A DNA stretch of 64,000 nt. Source: Psychrobacillus sp042944905 (lineage in GTDB: Bacteria > Bacillota > Bacilli > Bacillales_A > Planococcaceae). Position numbers and translations under genes: made by a program. The notes under the pieces are model-generated. The model searched no databases. It saw only the letters and a list, made by a program, of their open reading frames with translations, and was not told the origin of the DNA. Shown in pieces: positions 62,481 to 64,000 of the stretch. The DNA lies in contig NZ_CP168496.1 of NCBI RefSeq assembly GCF_042944905.1, positions 1,426,001 to 1,490,000 of the forward strand. The letters run 5' to 3'. Position 1 is the stretch's first letter; every line of letters begins with the position of its first letter.

Positions 62481-64000
62481 TTGGATTATGTAATAGAGAT
62501 GCTTGGTATTCGAAAAGAGTTTGGATCGTTTGTTGCAAATGATAACATTACCCTTCAATTAAAAAAGGGAGAAATTCATGCTCTTTTGGGAGAAAATGGT
62601 GCTGGGAAGTCCACACTCATGAATGTCCTATTTGGACTATATCAACCTGAAGCTGGGGAGATAAAAGTTAATGGGAAATCTGTTAACATTACTGATCCCA
62701 ATGTAGCTAATGATCTTGGCATTGGAATGGTTCATCAGCATTTTATGCTTGTTGAAAATTTTACAGTTACTGAAAATATTATTTTAGGAAATGAACTAAC
62801 AAAAAGCGGAATGCTTAATATTAAAGATGCTGCGAAGAAAATCCAGGCATTGTCCGAAATGTATGGTTTAGAAGTAGATCCATATGCAAAAATCGAAGAC
62901 ATATCTGTTGGTATGCAGCAACGTGTCGAAATATTAAAGACGCTTTATCGAGGAGCAGAAATATTAATTTTCGATGAACCAACAGCTTCTCTTACACCTC
63001 AAGAAATAACGGAACTAATTCAAATAATGAAACGATTGATCCAAGAAGGAAAATCGATTATTTTAATCACACATAAATTAAAAGAAATCATGGATGTTTC
63101 AGATCGAGTGACAGTTATCCGTAAAGGTGTAGGAATTGGAACTGTTATTACAGCTGAAACAAATCCAAATGATCTAGCTTCATTAATGGTTGGTAGACAA
63201 GTAGATTTCACTACTGTGAAAAATGAAGCGCATCCAACAGAAGATTCACTAATAGTGAAAAATCTAGTCGTAACAGACTATCGTGGGGTAGAGAAGATCA
63301 AAGGATTGAATTTAACAGTACGTAAAGGTGAAATTTTGGGGATAGCAGGGATTGATGGAAACGGTCAATCGGAATTAATTGAAGCTATTACTGGCCTTCG
63401 CAAAGTGAAAAGTGGAACAATTTCCATCAATGGAAAAGATGTGACCAATAAAAAGCCTCGTACTATTACAGAAGCTGGGGTTGGTCATATTCCACAGGAT
63501 CGACATAAACATGGACTAGTTCTCGATTTTTCAATTGGACATAATATCGCGTTACAAACATACTATATCCCTCCAATTTCTAAAAACGGAATTATTAATT
63601 ATGGTAAAGTATCGGAACTTGCGCAAAAAATAATTACTGATTTTGATGTACGTACGCAAGGGGAAGATACACTTGCTCGCTCTTTATCGGGTGGAAATCA
63701 ACAAAAAGCGATTATTGGACGAGAAGTTATTCGAAATCCCGAATTATTAATCGCTGCTCTTCCAACTCGTGGATTGGATGTAGGAGCAATTGAATTCATT
63801 CATCAACGCTTAATCGAACAACGTGATAAAGGAAAAGCGGTACTTCTTCTATCATTCGAGTTAGATGAAGTCATGAATGTATCGGATCGTATAGCAGTTA
63901 TTTATGATGGCCAAATTGTCGATACTTTATTGCCAAAAGAAACAACGGAGCAAGAGCTTGGTTTGTTAATGGCTGGACAAACAAGAAATGAAAAAGATGT
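62481..64000 (+). CDS. nupO: Nucleoside ABC transporter ATP-binding protein (NupO-like), partial
   Basis: A duplicated-ABC ATPase of about 506 visible residues; only a few C-terminal residues are missing. The first domain has Walker A GENGAGKS (37-44), SVGMQQR signature and FDEPTASL. The second has SLSGGNQQKA and LIAALPTRGLDVGA, in which the usual Asp-Glu of Walker B is absent, typical of BMP-type transporters such as B. subtilis NupO. TTG 62481 follows GGGAGTGA. Permease genes are expected just beyond the window. Confidence 0.92.
   Translation, partial: MDYVIEMLGIRKEFGSFVANDNITLQLKKGEIHALLGENGAGKSTLMNVLFGLYQPEAGEIKVNGKSVNITDPNVANDLGIGMVHQHFMLVENFTVTENIILGNELTKSGMLNIKDAAKKIQALSEMYGLEVDPYAKIEDISVGMQQRVEILKTLYRGAEILIFDEPTASLTPQEITELIQIMKRLIQEGKSIILITHKLKEIMDVSDRVTVIRKGVGIGTVITAETNPNDLASLMVGRQVDFTTVKNEAHPTEDSLIVKNLVVTDYRGVEKIKGLNLTVRKGEILGIAGIDGNGQSELIEAITGLRKVKSGTISINGKDVTNKKPRTITEAGVGHIPQDRHKHGLVLDFSIGHNIALQTYYIPPISKNGIINYGKVSELAQKIITDFDVRTQGEDTLARSLSGGNQQKAIIGREVIRNPELLIAALPTRGLDVGAIEFIHQRLIEQRDKGKAVLLLSFELDEVMNVSDRIAVIYDGQIVDTLLPKETTEQELGLLMAGQTRNEKD

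Noticed and set aside
63720..63790. Broken second nucleotide-binding domain in NupO (Walker B lacks Asp-Glu)
   Set aside because: From memory of the family, BMP-type transporter ATPases normally have this degenerate motif, so it is not a defect of this gene.

Overview
This window comes from a low-GC, endospore-forming, flagellated member of the Bacillales. The gene order is that of the Bacillus subtilis fla/che-rpsB-polC-nusA-infB-pnp-dap-spoIIIE segment. It lacks four B. subtilis neighbours (proS between rseP and polC, ylxY after pnp, dapG between asd and dapA, tepA after rnjB) and carries small flagellar-operon genes that B. subtilis lacks. Together with the protein sequences this suggests Planococcaceae (a Psychrobacillus/Lysinibacillus/Sporosarcina-like organism); the genus is inference. 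All real genes lie on the + strand. I saw no rRNA, tRNA, CRISPR array, prophage or complete insertion sequence.

Layout: (1) 1-27,314 is the fla/che operon, from the tail of fliE through the basal body and MS ring, C ring, hook, type III export apparatus (fliO-R, flhB, flhA), FlhF/FlhG, chemotaxis proteins (cheB, A, W, C, D), sigD and swrB. A terminator-like hairpin and an extended -10 promoter lie just before sigD. (2) 27,318-30,624: rpsB (sigma-A promoter and structured leader), tsf, pyrH, frr. (3) 30,722-34,986: uppS-cdsA-dxr-rseP (isoprenoid and phospholipid synthesis, site-2 protease). (4) 35,017-39,333: polC. (5) 39,334-40,098: a 765-bp gene-free stretch with a dispersed structured repeat, then a promoter and an attenuator-like hairpin that fits NusA autoregulation. 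(6) 40,099-47,451: rimP-nusA-rnpM-ylxQ-infB-ylxP-rbfA-truB-ribF. (7) 47,453-50,263: rpsO and pnp, each ending in a strong terminator. (8) 50,297-55,342: mlpA-ymxH-dpaA-dpaB-asd-dapA, feeding lysine, diaminopimelate and spore dipicolinate. (9) 55,343-56,186: a second gene-free stretch holding one copy of each of two intergenic repeat families. (10) 56,187-64,000: rnjB (RNase J2), spoIIIE, a GntR-UTRA regulator, a BMP-type nucleoside-binding lipoprotein and its ABC ATPase, cut by the window end.

The most unusual finding is a roughly 350-bp intergenic repeat present twice (39,491-39,841 and 55,704-56,058). Its central 33-nt hairpin has compensatory base changes between copies, so selection appears to act on structure rather than coding. 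Other points worth a look are a roughly 120-residue coiled-coil-like insertion in the hook protein FlgE, a 30-bp minisatellite inside infB, the nusA leader attenuator, the decoupling of sigD from the operon, and a likely operator palindrome upstream of the GntR gene. Most of the rest is well-conserved housekeeping, and many genes (about a dozen) use TTG starts.
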